A stretch of 64,000 bases of DNA. Source: Streptomyces sp. 3214.6 (GTDB lineage Bacteria > Actinomycetota > Actinomycetes > Streptomycetales > Streptomycetaceae). Every line of letters begins with the position of its first letter. Within the stretch, counting starts at the first letter, position 1. The stretch is from positions 1,426,001 to 1,490,000 of the forward strand of contig NZ_LT670819.1 in NCBI RefSeq assembly GCF_900129855.1, read 5' to 3'. Of the stretch, positions 25,820 to 35,380 are shown piece by piece. The notes beneath the pieces are model-generated. The model searched no databases. It was not told where the DNA came from and saw only the letters and a program-made list of their open reading frames with translations. The position numbers and the translations under genes were made by a program.

Positions 25820-28024
25820 TCACAGGCCACGCAGGGGCGCGTTGTACTTCTCGAACACCCGATGGAGGCCGAGCATCGCGGTGCCGTAGTCCTGGGCTCT
25901 GCCCTCGGTGCCGTTGTAGCGGGCCAGCGTGAGGCGGGTCTCCTCCTCGCTCGTGGACATGGACGGCCGGGGAACGTGGACGTCGTCGGCGCCCCAGATC
26001 AGGACCGCGGGTAGCGTGCTGATGTTGTAGTCGTGGTCGTTGTGCAGTTGCTGCCAGACGTTCCACAGATCGTTCTCGTTGGCGGGGTCCATGATGGTGC
26101 CGCCGATCAGGCCGGCCCGGATGCAGAAGTTGCGGCCGCGGATCGCGGTGGCCGCGAAGATCTGCGCGAGACCGGTGCTGGAGTCGTTCTTGGTGCTCAG
26201 TCCGGTCCCGTCGTAGTGGTCGATGACCGCCTCGTCGCCGACGACGTCCAGGGTGTTGTACATGCGCATCTCCCAGAACAGCGGGCTCTGGATGATGGCC
26301 TTGCGCATTCCGAAGGTGCGCGCGAGCCGGGTGACCAGCCCGTCGAAGCTCATCAGGATGTCGAACGCCTCTGTGGTCGACCGGTACGTGAGAACCTGGG
26401 CGCCCTGGTTACCGCCCTTCTCCGGCACGCCCATGGAGTTGAGGAGATACGACTGGACGTCCGCGAGCAGGGAGTTCCGCCTGGACATGTCCATACTGAC
26501 GTCCAGGTCCGAGGTGATCTGCTCGGGGTTGTAGGTGTTCTGGCCGGCGTCACGGCCGGACACGATGTTGTTGTCGATCTCGATGAGGCCGCTGCCTGCT
26601 CCCACCGAGATCGTGGAGATCTGGTCGAACGCCCAGTCGCCGGGCAGCGGATAGCCGAGATTCCCGGAGAATCCCGTGGACATGTCGCAGACGAAACTGG
26701 CCGAGGTGTATCCCGCGGCTGCGACGCGGCTGCACACGTTGCGGGGTCCGTAGATGCCCGTCAGGTACCCCTGGCCGTGCTCGTTCATGACGTCCCGGAT
26801 CGCACGGAAGTGCGGGAGGATGTTGTCGGTGACCTCGTAGTCGAGCGCGTCGAAGTCGACGGCGAAGTAGATACGTGTGCCGGGTTTGAAGCCGTAGTGT
26901 TTGGCCCGCTCGATGGCGGCGAAGGCGTCGGCGATCCCCTGCTCGCGGCGGAAGTAGGCCGCTTCCCCGCCCCAGGTCTGATAGATCGGAAAGCAGCTCA
27001 GACCGTAGGCGGCCATCCGGCCCAGCTCGCCGGACTTGATCTTCTTGTCGAGTGAGGAGTCCGGGACGTTGGACAGGTAGCGGCCCACGATCTGGTACCC
27101 CGCGTCCCTGAGCGCCACCGCCCGCGCGTCGGTGACCTCGGTGACGCAGTCGGCCGCGGCTCCCCTGCGGGTGGCGTCACCGGTGGACACCAGCAGCGAG
27201 GCCCAGGTCTGGAAGTCCCCTCGGCCGGTGACCGGGAGCTTCGCGAAATTCTGGAAACTGCGCACACGTGTCGCCAGGTCGGCGTCGAAGTGGCTGTCGA
27301 AGAACACCCCGCCGCGCTTGTTGAAGATCATGGCGGCGGTGAAGAGACTCACCCACGTCCCCGACGAGCCCTCCGAGAGGGGGTTGTTCCTGATGCCCTG
27401 CTGGGTGCCGGGGCCGAAGACCCCGTTCGCGACGTCGTCGCTCATGCCGATCTCGTACTGGATCGCGAACATCAGTGCCTTCTGCACATCCCGTGAGAAG
27501 TGACCGTCGCACGGCACGATGAAGAAGTTTCGGCGGCCGACATAGCGGCCGTTCATCCACTGCTGTACCGCGCGGGTCAGCTCGCTGCCGCCCTCGATGA
27601 CGACATAGGCGTCCATGGTCAGCAACGCCTTGAACACCTTCGGCGACACACCGTCTACGAAGGCGCCGTCGACGCCCATGTTCTGCCTCAGCTCGCGGAC
27701 CGACGCCGCGACGGAGTCGTTGTAGGTGCCGTCGATGCCGCCGCCGTCGTAGCCCTTGCAGTACAGCGCAGACTGCACGATCTTGAGGACCTTCTCGTGC
27801 CGGGTGCCCGCGTTGATGACGGGGTGGCGGGCCTGGAGGGTGGCGAGAGTCGTCGGGCCGAAGTTGTCGGACAGGGAGGTGATGCCCACCTCGTACTGGA
27901 GCGCCCGGGTCAGCGCGAACATGACGGCCCAGCCGGTGCGGCCGTTCTCCTCGACCTTCGGGATTCCGGCGACGTTGTAGGAGTTGATGAATTTCTGTGC
28001 CTCGATGACCATTTGGTCGGCCAC
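25820..28024 (-). CDS. DUF1906 (Rv2525c-like) glycoside hydrolase-like protein with peptidoglycan-binding regions
   Basis: 734 residues from a GTG at 28024 with AAAGGA upstream. The N-terminal 280 residues contain two peptidoglycan-binding-like repeats (YDGGGIDGTYNDSVAASVREL; VFGPGTQQGIRNNPL). A DUF1906 TIM-barrel domain follows at about 290-500 (IVGRYLSNVPD, IYFAVDFDALDYE, GIYGPRNVC, WAFDQIS). The C-terminal 230 residues match nothing I know. No signal peptide or membrane segment is present, which is odd for a wall-binding protein. It lies downstream of a secreted SH3-like gene (150-base gap), probably in the same transcript. Confidence 0.85.
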   Translation of the reverse strand: MADQMVIEAQKFINSYNVAGIPKVEENGRTGWAVMFALTRALQYEVGITSLSDNFGPTTLATLQARHPVINAGTRHEKVLKIVQSALYCKGYDGGGIDGTYNDSVAASVRELRQNMGVDGAFVDGVSPKVFKALLTMDAYVVIEGGSELTRAVQQWMNGRYVGRRNFFIVPCDGHFSRDVQKALMFAIQYEIGMSDDVANGVFGPGTQQGIRNNPLSEGSSGTWVSLFTAAMIFNKRGGVFFDSHFDADLATRVRSFQNFAKLPVTGRGDFQTWASLLVSTGDATRRGAAADCVTEVTDARAVALRDAGYQIVGRYLSNVPDSSLDKKIKSGELGRMAAYGLSCFPIYQTWGGEAAYFRREQGIADAFAAIERAKHYGFKPGTRIYFAVDFDALDYEVTDNILPHFRAIRDVMNEHGQGYLTGIYGPRNVCSRVAAAGYTSASFVCDMSTGFSGNLGYPLPGDWAFDQISTISVGAGSGLIEIDNNIVSGRDAGQNTYNPEQITSDLDVSMDMSRRNSLLADVQSYLLNSMGVPEKGGNQGAQVLTYRSTTEAFDILMSFDGLVTRLARTFGMRKAIIQSPLFWEMRMYNTLDVVGDEAVIDHYDGTGLSTKNDSSTGLAQIFAATAIRGRNFCIRAGLIGGTIMDPANENDLWNVWQQLHNDHDYNISTLPAVLIWGADDVHVPRPSMSTSEEETRLTLARYNGTEGRAQDYGTAMLGLHRVFEKYNAPLRGL

Positions 28025-28173
28025 GCTGTGTCCTTTCACGCGCGCCTGGGCGGGTGCTCCGCCCGGGCGCGCACGTTGGCTGCCACCAGGCGGGACAGAC
28101 GACTGCCCGGGCCGGTGCGCGCACCGGCCCGGAAAGAGGTGCTTTCTAAGTGGTCGTGTCCTTCGACGCCGCG

Positions 28174-28560
28174 TCAGCAGCCCTCGACACCGTCGATCCA
28201 GTCGGTGGCGTTGTCGATGTAGTAGCCGGCCATGTAGCCGCGGTGGCCACTCGGGGTGAGGACCCACACCCAGTACGGGTTGCCGCCGACGCTCTGCGCG
28301 CCCTCCTGCTGGCAGTACACCCACACCTGGGCCGGGCTGCTCACCGTGGTCTCCACGATCGGACAGTTGGCGACCGACGGGTACAGATAGCACTGTTCCC
28401 CGCCGCCGCCACGGACATTGACGCCGGAGGCCCAGACGCCGTAGTAGCCGGCGCCATGACCGGTTGCGTGGGCGGCGCCCGCCGTACCGAAGACGAGGCC
28501 GGCGGCGGCGATGACGGTGGATGCCATGGCCGCGGCGGCGGCCCTCACAGAACGGATCAT
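28174..28560 (-). CDS. Secreted SH3-like small protein
   Basis: 128 residues. A Sec signal (RSVRAAAAAMASTVIAAAG to AHA) precedes a mature domain VWASGVNVRGGGGEQCYLYP with four cysteines and several YW pairs. The layout is like bacterial SH3 wall-binding domains. AAGGGGAAA precedes ATG 28560. It is the first gene behind a promoter with a conserved palindrome. A distant relative is at 30059-30472 and a broken one at 30500-30737. Confidence 0.78.
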   Translation of the reverse strand: MIRSVRAAAAAMASTVIAAAGLVFGTAGAAHATGHGAGYYGVWASGVNVRGGGGEQCYLYPSVANCPIVETTVSSPAQVWVYCQQEGAQSVGGNPYWVWVLTPSGHRGYMAGYYIDNATDWIDGVEGC

Positions 28561-28667
28561 GAGTGATTTCCCCTTGGGACGGTCATACGGTCGGTGCGGG
28601 CCCGGGAGTCAAACCTGACGGCACGCACAGAGAGAAGGTGCTGCCCTACAAACAGCGACGTGGCCAG

Positions 28668-28711
28668 ACCCTAGCGAGGCAGCGGCTGCTGAGCTCCTGA
28701 CGAATGTCAGG
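28668..28711 (-). promoter_or_regulatory. Palindrome plus -10 box, promoter of the SH3-DUF1906 genes
   Basis: CCTGAC-GAAT-GTCAGG (28696-28711) is a perfect palindrome. On the minus strand it is followed after exactly 22 bases by TAGGGT (28668-28673), a plausible -10. The same palindrome with the same 22-base gap occurs at 32010-32053 on the other strand. The transcript would start about 100 bases before ATG 28560. Confidence 0.6.
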
Positions 28712-28756
28712 GCAACCCGTGTCCTGGATGTCCGGGGTCGAGACCCCGGCCGGGCC

Positions 28757-30058
<1,302 letters not shown>

Positions 30059-30472
30059 TCAGGCAGGGCACTGTCTGATCTGCTGCTTCCAGACGTCCGG
30101 GTTGCCGGTGTTCAGGTACCAGTCGTTGACGAAGCCGCCGTAGCTGTTGCCGACCTCGACCCACATCCAGTAGCGGTAGTTGGGGTTGTCGTAGGCGCCG
30201 TCACCCAGCTTCCAACAGGTGAGGCCGACCTGGTTGCCGTTGTGGAGGCGGCTGTACGGCTCATAGATCGGGCCGTACCCGTAGCCCGGGCCTGTGCGCA
30301 CCTGGAGCCAGGAACCCGGGTCGATACCGGTGACCGTGGTGCACGGGATCGTGGAACCGGACACCTGGCACAGGTAGGTCGCGGCGTTGGCCGGGCCGGC
30401 CGTGCCCATCAGCGTCGCGGCGGTCGCGAAGACGGTCGCGACGCCGAGGATCTTTCGGCGGACGGAGTTCAT
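30059..30472 (-). CDS. Secreted SH3-like small protein
   Basis: 137 residues with a Sec signal (RRKILGVATVFATAATLMG to ANA). The mature part SWLQVRTGPGYGYGPIY, followed by NGNQVGLTCWKLG and YRYWMWVEVGNSYGGFVND, is a bacterial SH3-like wall-binding pattern with paired cysteines. ATG 30472 has GAGGGGAA upstream. A decayed paralogue lies immediately upstream, which points to tandem duplication. It is 54 bases before the serine hydrolase gene, likely cotranscribed. Confidence 0.82.
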   Translation of the reverse strand: MNSVRRKILGVATVFATAATLMGTAGPANAATYLCQVSGSTIPCTTVTGIDPGSWLQVRTGPGYGYGPIYEPYSRLHNGNQVGLTCWKLGDGAYDNPNYRYWMWVEVGNSYGGFVNDWYLNTGNPDVWKQQIRQCPA

Positions 30473-30499
30473 GGGGTTCCCCTCTTCGTTGTCAGGGTC

Positions 30500-30737
30500 T
30501 TCGGCAATGCGGGATCCGCTGCTGCCGCACGGCGGGGCTGCCGGTGTCGAGGACCAGTCGCTGGCCCAGCCGGCGTGCACGCCGGTGTCGATGTACATCC
30601 AGTAGCGGTAGCCGGGGCTGTCCGCGGCCCGGTCACCCCTGGATCAGCACGTCAGGCCCACTCCGGACCCGTTCTCAGGCCCCCGTGCGGCACGTCGGGG
30701 CCGTATCCGGGAGCGGTGCGCATGTGCGGCCAGGAGC
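30500..30737 (-). pseudogene. Decayed paralogue of the SH3-like secreted protein
   Basis: On the minus strand SWPHMRTAPGYGPDVP aligns with SWLQVRTGPGYGYGPI of the intact neighbour. GSGVGLTC aligns with GNQVGLTC, and SPGYRYWMYIDTGVHAGWASDW with NPNYRYWMWVEVGNSYGGFVNDW. These pieces are in different frames with a stop between, and the signal peptide and N terminus are missing. The C-terminal piece runs open into the start of the next gene. Confidence 0.75.
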
Positions 30738-30751
30738 GTCGCGTCGCAAAG

Positions 30752-30780
30752 ACATGCAATGCCCCGTTTCTCTTGCATGT
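30752..30780. promoter_or_regulatory. Perfect inverted repeat upstream of the winged-helix regulator
   Basis: ACATGCAA and TTGCATGT form a perfect 8-base inverted repeat with a 13-base spacer, about 210 bases before the regulator start and next to the decayed SH3 gene. An operator or promoter element is plausible. Nothing else was recognised between it and 30987. Confidence 0.45.
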
Positions 30781-30987
30781 TCTGCGCGGGGCACAGCGAT
30801 TGCGCGGTTGGTCAGCCGCCACCGCCCCCCGTGGTCGGACACAGTCTGTTCAAAGCCGGCGGCACGACCCAGCATTTCGAGAAGCTTCAAAACGTGTGCC
30901 GGTCGGCGTCTTTGCCCAGGTTGTGCGAAACCGTTGCTCAAACCGGCGCGTCCCAAGGGGTGGTGGTACGTCGACGGGGGAGTGTTC

Positions 30988-31971
30988 GTGGCCGGGTTCT
31001 CCGAGCTGTGTCTGGGACAGCTGGAAACAGTGCCGGTGTCGGTCGTGGCGCAGCCCGGCGTCACCCTGATGTCGCTCGTCGCGGATGCGCTGGGCGCACG
31101 TTCCCAGGGCGTGCACCCCACGTGGCGGCGCGCGCTGCGCTCGTCGGTGCCCGAGGGGGCGGAGGCGGTGCTGCGTCCGCTGTTCACCCGTGAGTACTCG
31201 ATGGTCCCCGACTGCCTCACCCCCACGGCACCGCTGTGGGAGACCGATCTCTCGGTCCAGCTCGACCGTCTGGCGGAGCTCTCGCCCCATCTGCTGCTGC
31301 AGGAGCTGGAGAGGGACTTCGGGGGTACGGTCCCCCGGCAGTGGCAGTCGGTCGTCGATCGGCCGAAGGCCTTCATCCACGCGTACGCGGCCATTCTCGG
31401 CGCCGTGTGGGAGGCCTTCGGGCCGATATGGGCGCGGGCCGGCTCCCTGCTGGCCCGGGAGACCGAGCGGGTGGGGGTGGCGGTCGTCAGCAACGCCCTG
31501 CCGCTCGTCATGACCGGGCTCGGACCCAAGATCCGCTTTGTCGGCCAGACCCTGTACGTGCCCGATCCGCACCCCGAGACGTTCGAGCGGGGTGCCCGCC
31601 GTGTGGTGCTGGTGCCCATCGTGTCGGGCAACGGTGCCTCGGTCTTCAGCTTCGACCGTTCCGACGCCGTGTGGTTCGGCTATCCCGTGCCCGGTCTGAA
31701 CACGCTGTGGACCGCTCAGGAGACCACTGCCGAGAGGGATCCGCTCAAGCTCGTGGTGGGCTCCCTGCGGGCGGGGATCCTGCGTGAGCTGGTTCGCCCG
31801 TGCACCATGGGCTCCCTGGCCTCCGCGCTCAACTGCACGCCGGCGACCGTGACGTACCACTGCGGTCAGCTGGAGGCGGCCGGTCTCCTGGCCCGGGAGC
31901 GCCGCGGGCAACACGTAGTGGCCCGGCGTACGGCCTCGGGTGTGGCGTTGGTCAACTTGCTGTCGGGCTGA
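30988..31971 (+). CDS. ArsR-like winged-helix transcription regulator
   Basis: 327 residues; GTG 30988 has GGGGGAG five bases upstream. The C-terminal 80 residues form a winged helix: MGSLASALNCTPATVTYHCGQLEAAGLLARERRGQHVVARRT. The N-terminal 240 residues are the DUF5937-like region common to Streptomyces ArsR-type regulators, with no metal-binding cysteines in the helix. It lies between the two secreted-protein promoters that share a palindrome and is a natural candidate for their regulator; that link is inference. Confidence 0.83.
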   Translation: MAGFSELCLGQLETVPVSVVAQPGVTLMSLVADALGARSQGVHPTWRRALRSSVPEGAEAVLRPLFTREYSMVPDCLTPTAPLWETDLSVQLDRLAELSPHLLLQELERDFGGTVPRQWQSVVDRPKAFIHAYAAILGAVWEAFGPIWARAGSLLARETERVGVAVVSNALPLVMTGLGPKIRFVGQTLYVPDPHPETFERGARRVVLVPIVSGNGASVFSFDRSDAVWFGYPVPGLNTLWTAQETTAERDPLKLVVGSLRAGILRELVRPCTMGSLASALNCTPATVTYHCGQLEAAGLLARERRGQHVVARRTASGVALVNLLSG

Positions 31972-32009
31972 GCCCGCAGGCCGGAAACCGAGCTTGGCGC
32001 GAGCGCCGC

Positions 32010-32053
32010 CCTGACATTCGTCAGGACCGTCGGCCCGCTCCCCTTTCTAAGGT
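32010..32053 (+). promoter_or_regulatory. Palindrome plus -10 box, second copy
   Basis: CCTGAC-ATTC-GTCAGG (32010-32025) followed after 22 bases by TAAGGT (32048-32053). Geometry is the same as at 28668-28711 on the opposite strand. It would drive the small secreted gene at 32121. Confidence 0.6.
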
Positions 32054-32120
32054 TCGAGTCGTCTTCCAGGCCTCGGCTGTACTGCGGGGCACCCTCCACA
32101 GACAGGAAGAGACGGCTTTC

Positions 32121-32366
32121 ATGCGCTTGTTCCGCTCCACCCTCGCCACGGGTGCCGCCTTGTGTGCGATCACCACCGGCATCGTCCTCCTCCAGGCCCC
32201 GCAGCCGACCCACGCCTCGGCCTCCGACCACGAGGGCGGTGCACACGGCCTCCGCGACCACCCCGACCACGCCGGGGGTGACACCGACAAGCCCGCCGAC
32301 GTCAGCCTCGGCAGCGTCCGCATCACGGCGTGGTCCGCTGCTCCGACTGGTGGTAGAGCCCGCTGA
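32121..32366 (+). CDS. Small secreted protein, probably frameshifted
   Basis: 81 codons from ATG 32121 (AGGAAGAG upstream). The signal peptide LFRSTLATGAALCAITTGIV to ASA is clear, then LRDHPDHAGGDTDKPADVSL. The frame stops at 32366, but the +1 frame continues with RFKSINTDCHGSIPPQEGWY to a TGA that overlaps the GTG of the next (broken) gene, as intact operon genes do. I suspect a one-base indel near 32330-32350 split a longer secreted protein of about 120 residues. No family was recognised. Confidence 0.5.
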   Translation: MRLFRSTLATGAALCAITTGIVLLQAPQPTHASASDHEGGAHGLRDHPDHAGGDTDKPADVSLGSVRITAWSAAPTGGRAR

Positions 32367-32480
32367 CCGGCCCCGCTTCAAGTCCATCAACACGGACTGC
32401 CACGGCTCCATCCCCCCGCAGGAGGGCTGGTACGTCAACCTCACACCGATCAACTCGATCCATCTCAGGGAGCACCACCT

Positions 32481-33030
32481 GTGAGGCGCTGCCTTCTCGC
32501 TGCCGCCGCGCTCCTGCTGATCGGCGGCGCGGCAGGCTCCGCCGCAGCCGACGCCCCGGCCGGGCAGCCGGTGCGGCCCGCCGTCGCGTCCGTCGAGGTG
32601 CCCGCCGGCGTCAGCGCCGGGACTGCTGCTGGCGCTGGCCCTGTGGAACCGGGGCCCCGACTACACGGTGCCGGCCGCCGACCGGGCCTGGCTGGAGCCG
32701 ATGCTGCGCAGCAGCAACGACACCGCGGCCAACAACTACTGGTCGGACAACGGCGGTACGGCGATCATCACCCGCATGGTGCTGCGCCTCGGACACATTC
32801 GACCAGCACTTCGGCGTCGCCGAAGCGTTCGAGAAACCGTGGGCGGTGAAGCAGGGCTGGGCGGGAACCTCGTACGAGAAGGGCACCTGCGGCACGGCGA
32901 GCACCGCGACCGCGACGGGTACGGCGAGCCCGGTTCCGGCCGCCGCAGCGGACGTGGACCTGAGCCGGCCCGCGCTGCATCAACTCGCCCGGCAACAAGA
33001 TGCCGGACGTCAAGGACTGCTGAACGGCCT
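32481..33030 (+). pseudogene. Broken secreted beta-lactamase-like serine hydrolase
   Basis: A signal peptide (RRCLLAAAALLLIGGAAG) and ASVEVPAGVSAGTA are followed, in a different frame, by LWNRGPDYTVPAADRAWLEP and LRSSNDTAANNYWSDNGGTA. Another junction then leads to FDQHFGVAEAFEKPWAVKQG with WAGTSYEKGTCGTAST. The order fits Streptomyces class A beta-lactamase-like hydrolases, but the SxxK region and a long middle part are deleted, and the end runs into unrelated sequence. At least two deletions or frameshifts are present. Confidence 0.78.
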
Positions 33031-33050
33031 TGAGCGACAGCTCCGCTTCC

Positions 33051-34589
33051 TCACCGCTCGTAGTCGGCGAGGTAGCCGAGCACTTTGTCGACGTAGGGCC
33101 GCACGCGTGCGGGGACGCCGCCCTCCGTGATGACCGTGCGGTCGCTCGTGCGGTAGCCGGCCGCCATCAGCGCGGGAAGGTCCTTGGCGGGCATGTCGGC
33201 CTTCTTGAACTGCTGGTCGAGCCAGCACACGTACAGCGACATCGTGGAGATCGCGTCCGGCGGCGACCAGTATTCCTTGTCGCCGTCGCCGTCGCCGTCG
33301 ACCGCCCAGGCCCGGAACACCGACGGCGTCCACATGGCGATGCCGTACTCCTCGCCGGCCGGGCGGGCCGCGTTCACGTCGAAACCGCTCTCCGCCTTGA
33401 GCATGGCGGCGAGGAACGCGGGCGTGACCTCCGCGTCGGTACAGCGGTGGGCCGCCTTCACGATGACCGGTCGCAGTGCCTCGGGTACGTCGGAGTCCTC
33501 CGGGATCTCCCCGGCGGCCGGGCTGTGCGCGCCGGTGACGACGGCTGGTGCACCCCGCCCCTGGTCGTCGTCTCCCCCGCCTCCGCCGCCCCCGAGCAGC
33601 GCGGCCCCGCCGATGGCGGCGGCCGACAGCACGGCGAGCACGGCGGCGACCGCCAGCAGGCGGCGCCTGCTACGCGGGCTTGCCAGTCGCTCGATGCGGG
33701 TGGACAGGCTCGCGGCGGTGTGGCGCAGTCGGCCGGCGTGATCGGGGGCCAGGCAGTCCTCGATGAGTCGGCGCCAGTTGTCGTCGAGTCCGGCATCCAG
33801 ACGCAGTGGCGCGGTGCCCCGGGCGTAGGCCTGTACGGCGAGCGAGCGGGCGCGAGCGGTGGCGCCGGGGAACGGGTGGAGACCACCGGTGAGCACCTGG
33901 TGGGCCAGGACGCCGAAGGCCCAGATGTCGGCGGTCAGCCGCACCATGGTCCCGTCCACCCCGGTGCGCTGGGACCACCACTCGGGCGGCACATGATCGA
34001 GCGTGCCGAGCGGTGGCACATAGGCGTGGGTGCCCTCGAGTTCGGTGGCCAGGCCGAAGTCGGCGAGCCAGACCGCGCCGTCCGCGCCCAGCAGCACGTT
34101 GGCGGGCTTGAGGTCGCCATGCACCCAACCGGCACCGTGCATATGCGAAAGCCCGGCGGCCACCCCGCGCAGGACCCGCACGGCGTCCGGGATCGGGCGG
34201 CCTGTCGCGGCAGCGTCCAGCACCTGGCGCAGACTGGCCTCGGCCCGGTCCATCACGAGCGCGATGGCACCGTCCAATGCGGGCAGGTCCGGCGCGTCCA
34301 CGGTGCACACGGCGTGCGTCCGTACGAGGTGGGGGTGGTCCGCCTCGGCACTGAAGCGCACCTCGCGCGCGACCAGTTCGCCGAGCGCGGCACGCTGACC
34401 GGGTGCCAAGGCGCCGGTCGGCAGCACCTTCACCGCCACGATCGTGCCGTCGGCGACCGCGCGGGCCTCGTACACGGTCCCCCAGCCGCCCGACCCGATG
34501 ACGGCGTCCAACTCCCAGCCCTCGATACGGAAACCCGCCGGCAGACGCGGCGTTTCGAGAGCACCTTGCTCGGCGCCTGACGAGCTCAT
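33051..34589 (-). CDS. Membrane Ser/Thr protein kinase with outer transglycosylase-like domain
   Basis: 512 residues. The cytoplasmic kinase domain is at 25-300: glycine loop IGSGGWGTVY, K54 in VAVKVLP, HGDLKPANVLL (D159, N164; the usual HRD arginine is G), DFG at 177-179, PPEW for APE. One membrane helix (311-333) and a glycine/aspartate linker follow. An extracellular domain at 380-512 reads VTPAFLAAMLKAESGFDVNA and then YGIAMWTPSVFRAW. This resembles lytic transglycosylase/lysozyme folds, with E400 in the catalytic position. Typical PknB kinases carry PASTA repeats instead. ATGA overlap with the upstream FHA gene. Confidence 0.9.
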   Translation of the reverse strand: MSSSGAEQGALETPRLPAGFRIEGWELDAVIGSGGWGTVYEARAVADGTIVAVKVLPTGALAPGQRAALGELVAREVRFSAEADHPHLVRTHAVCTVDAPDLPALDGAIALVMDRAEASLRQVLDAAATGRPIPDAVRVLRGVAAGLSHMHGAGWVHGDLKPANVLLGADGAVWLADFGLATELEGTHAYVPPLGTLDHVPPEWWSQRTGVDGTMVRLTADIWAFGVLAHQVLTGGLHPFPGATARARSLAVQAYARGTAPLRLDAGLDDNWRRLIEDCLAPDHAGRLRHTAASLSTRIERLASPRSRRRLLAVAAVLAVLSAAAIGGAALLGGGGGGGDDDQGRGAPAVVTGAHSPAAGEIPEDSDVPEALRPVIVKAAHRCTDAEVTPAFLAAMLKAESGFDVNAARPAGEEYGIAMWTPSVFRAWAVDGDGDGDKEYWSPPDAISTMSLYVCWLDQQFKKADMPAKDLPALMAAGYRTSDRTVITEGGVPARVRPYVDKVLGYLADYER

Positions 34590-35380
34590 GCGCCGCTCTC
34601 CTGCGGGACGGGCCGTCTGCGGGACGGCAACAGGGCGAGGTGTTCCTCGCGCACCAGGCCGAAGCGCAGGGCGAGGGAGGCCAATCGAGCGCGCTTGGCG
34701 CCGGTGCGGCCGTTGGCGTCGGCTCCGGACTCGTCGCCGAGGTCCAGGCGCAGCTTGGCGAAGGCCAGGTAGTCGATGTGGTAGTTCACCGCGGAGCGGG
34801 TCAGACCACGACAGCTCTCCAGCGGGCGAAGTCGCTCCGCGATGTCCCCGGTGCCCGGCAGTACGCCGTCCGAGGGGTCGCGCAGCCGCGGCTCGCACAG
34901 GGCCACCAGCACCAGGAAGTACTTCGCCGTCGCATCGAGCGCGTAGGGATGCACGGTCAGCTCCCCGGCGCCGGGCGAGGACCGCTCGTCCAGATAGGCG
35001 TGCTGCGGGGCGAACACCTTGAAGTCGACGGTCCCACCCAGCGCGGGCAGGACGACTCTGGAGAACTCGAAGGGCACCGGCGCTCCGAGCCGACCTGGCG
35101 CGACGGTGATGTATTCGCCGGCCCCCTCCAAGTTCTCGACCGCATACGCGGTGTCACGGCTGAAGTTCGACAGCCGCCAGTAGTCCTCGGCCGCCTCCAG
35201 CCGTCCCGCCCGCCGGGAGATCCCGGGGTCGGACAGGACGATGGAGACTTCCCGGCTGCCGGGCAGCCCTCGCCCGAAGTCGGCCACGTCGCCCGGTCCC
35301 ATGCGCAGCAACTCGGGCCCGTCGGCGTCGACTTCGCCCGGGCGTGACGGACCGGGCGGCTGCACAATGATCGTTTCCAT
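34586..35380 (-). CDS. FHA-like protein coupled to the kinase
   Basis: 264 residues. REVSIVLSDPGISRRAGRLE with WRLSNFSRDTAYAVENL (about 43-84) follows the FHA phosphothreonine-binding layout; the conserved histidine of the SRRHA motif is glycine. The C-terminal part (RPLESCRGLTRSAVNYHIDY, then LAFAKLRLDL) looks like a helix-turn-helix, as in actinobacterial FHA/HTH adaptor proteins. GGGGGAAC precedes ATG 35380. Its stop overlaps the kinase start, so it is very likely the kinase's substrate or adaptor. Confidence 0.8.
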   Translation of the reverse strand: METIIVQPPGPSRPGEVDADGPELLRMGPGDVADFGRGLPGSREVSIVLSDPGISRRAGRLEAAEDYWRLSNFSRDTAYAVENLEGAGEYITVAPGRLGAPVPFEFSRVVLPALGGTVDFKVFAPQHAYLDERSSPGAGELTVHPYALDATAKYFLVLVALCEPRLRDPSDGVLPGTGDIAERLRPLESCRGLTRSAVNYHIDYLAFAKLRLDLGDESGADANGRTGAKRARLASLALRFGLVREEHLALLPSRRRPVPQESGA

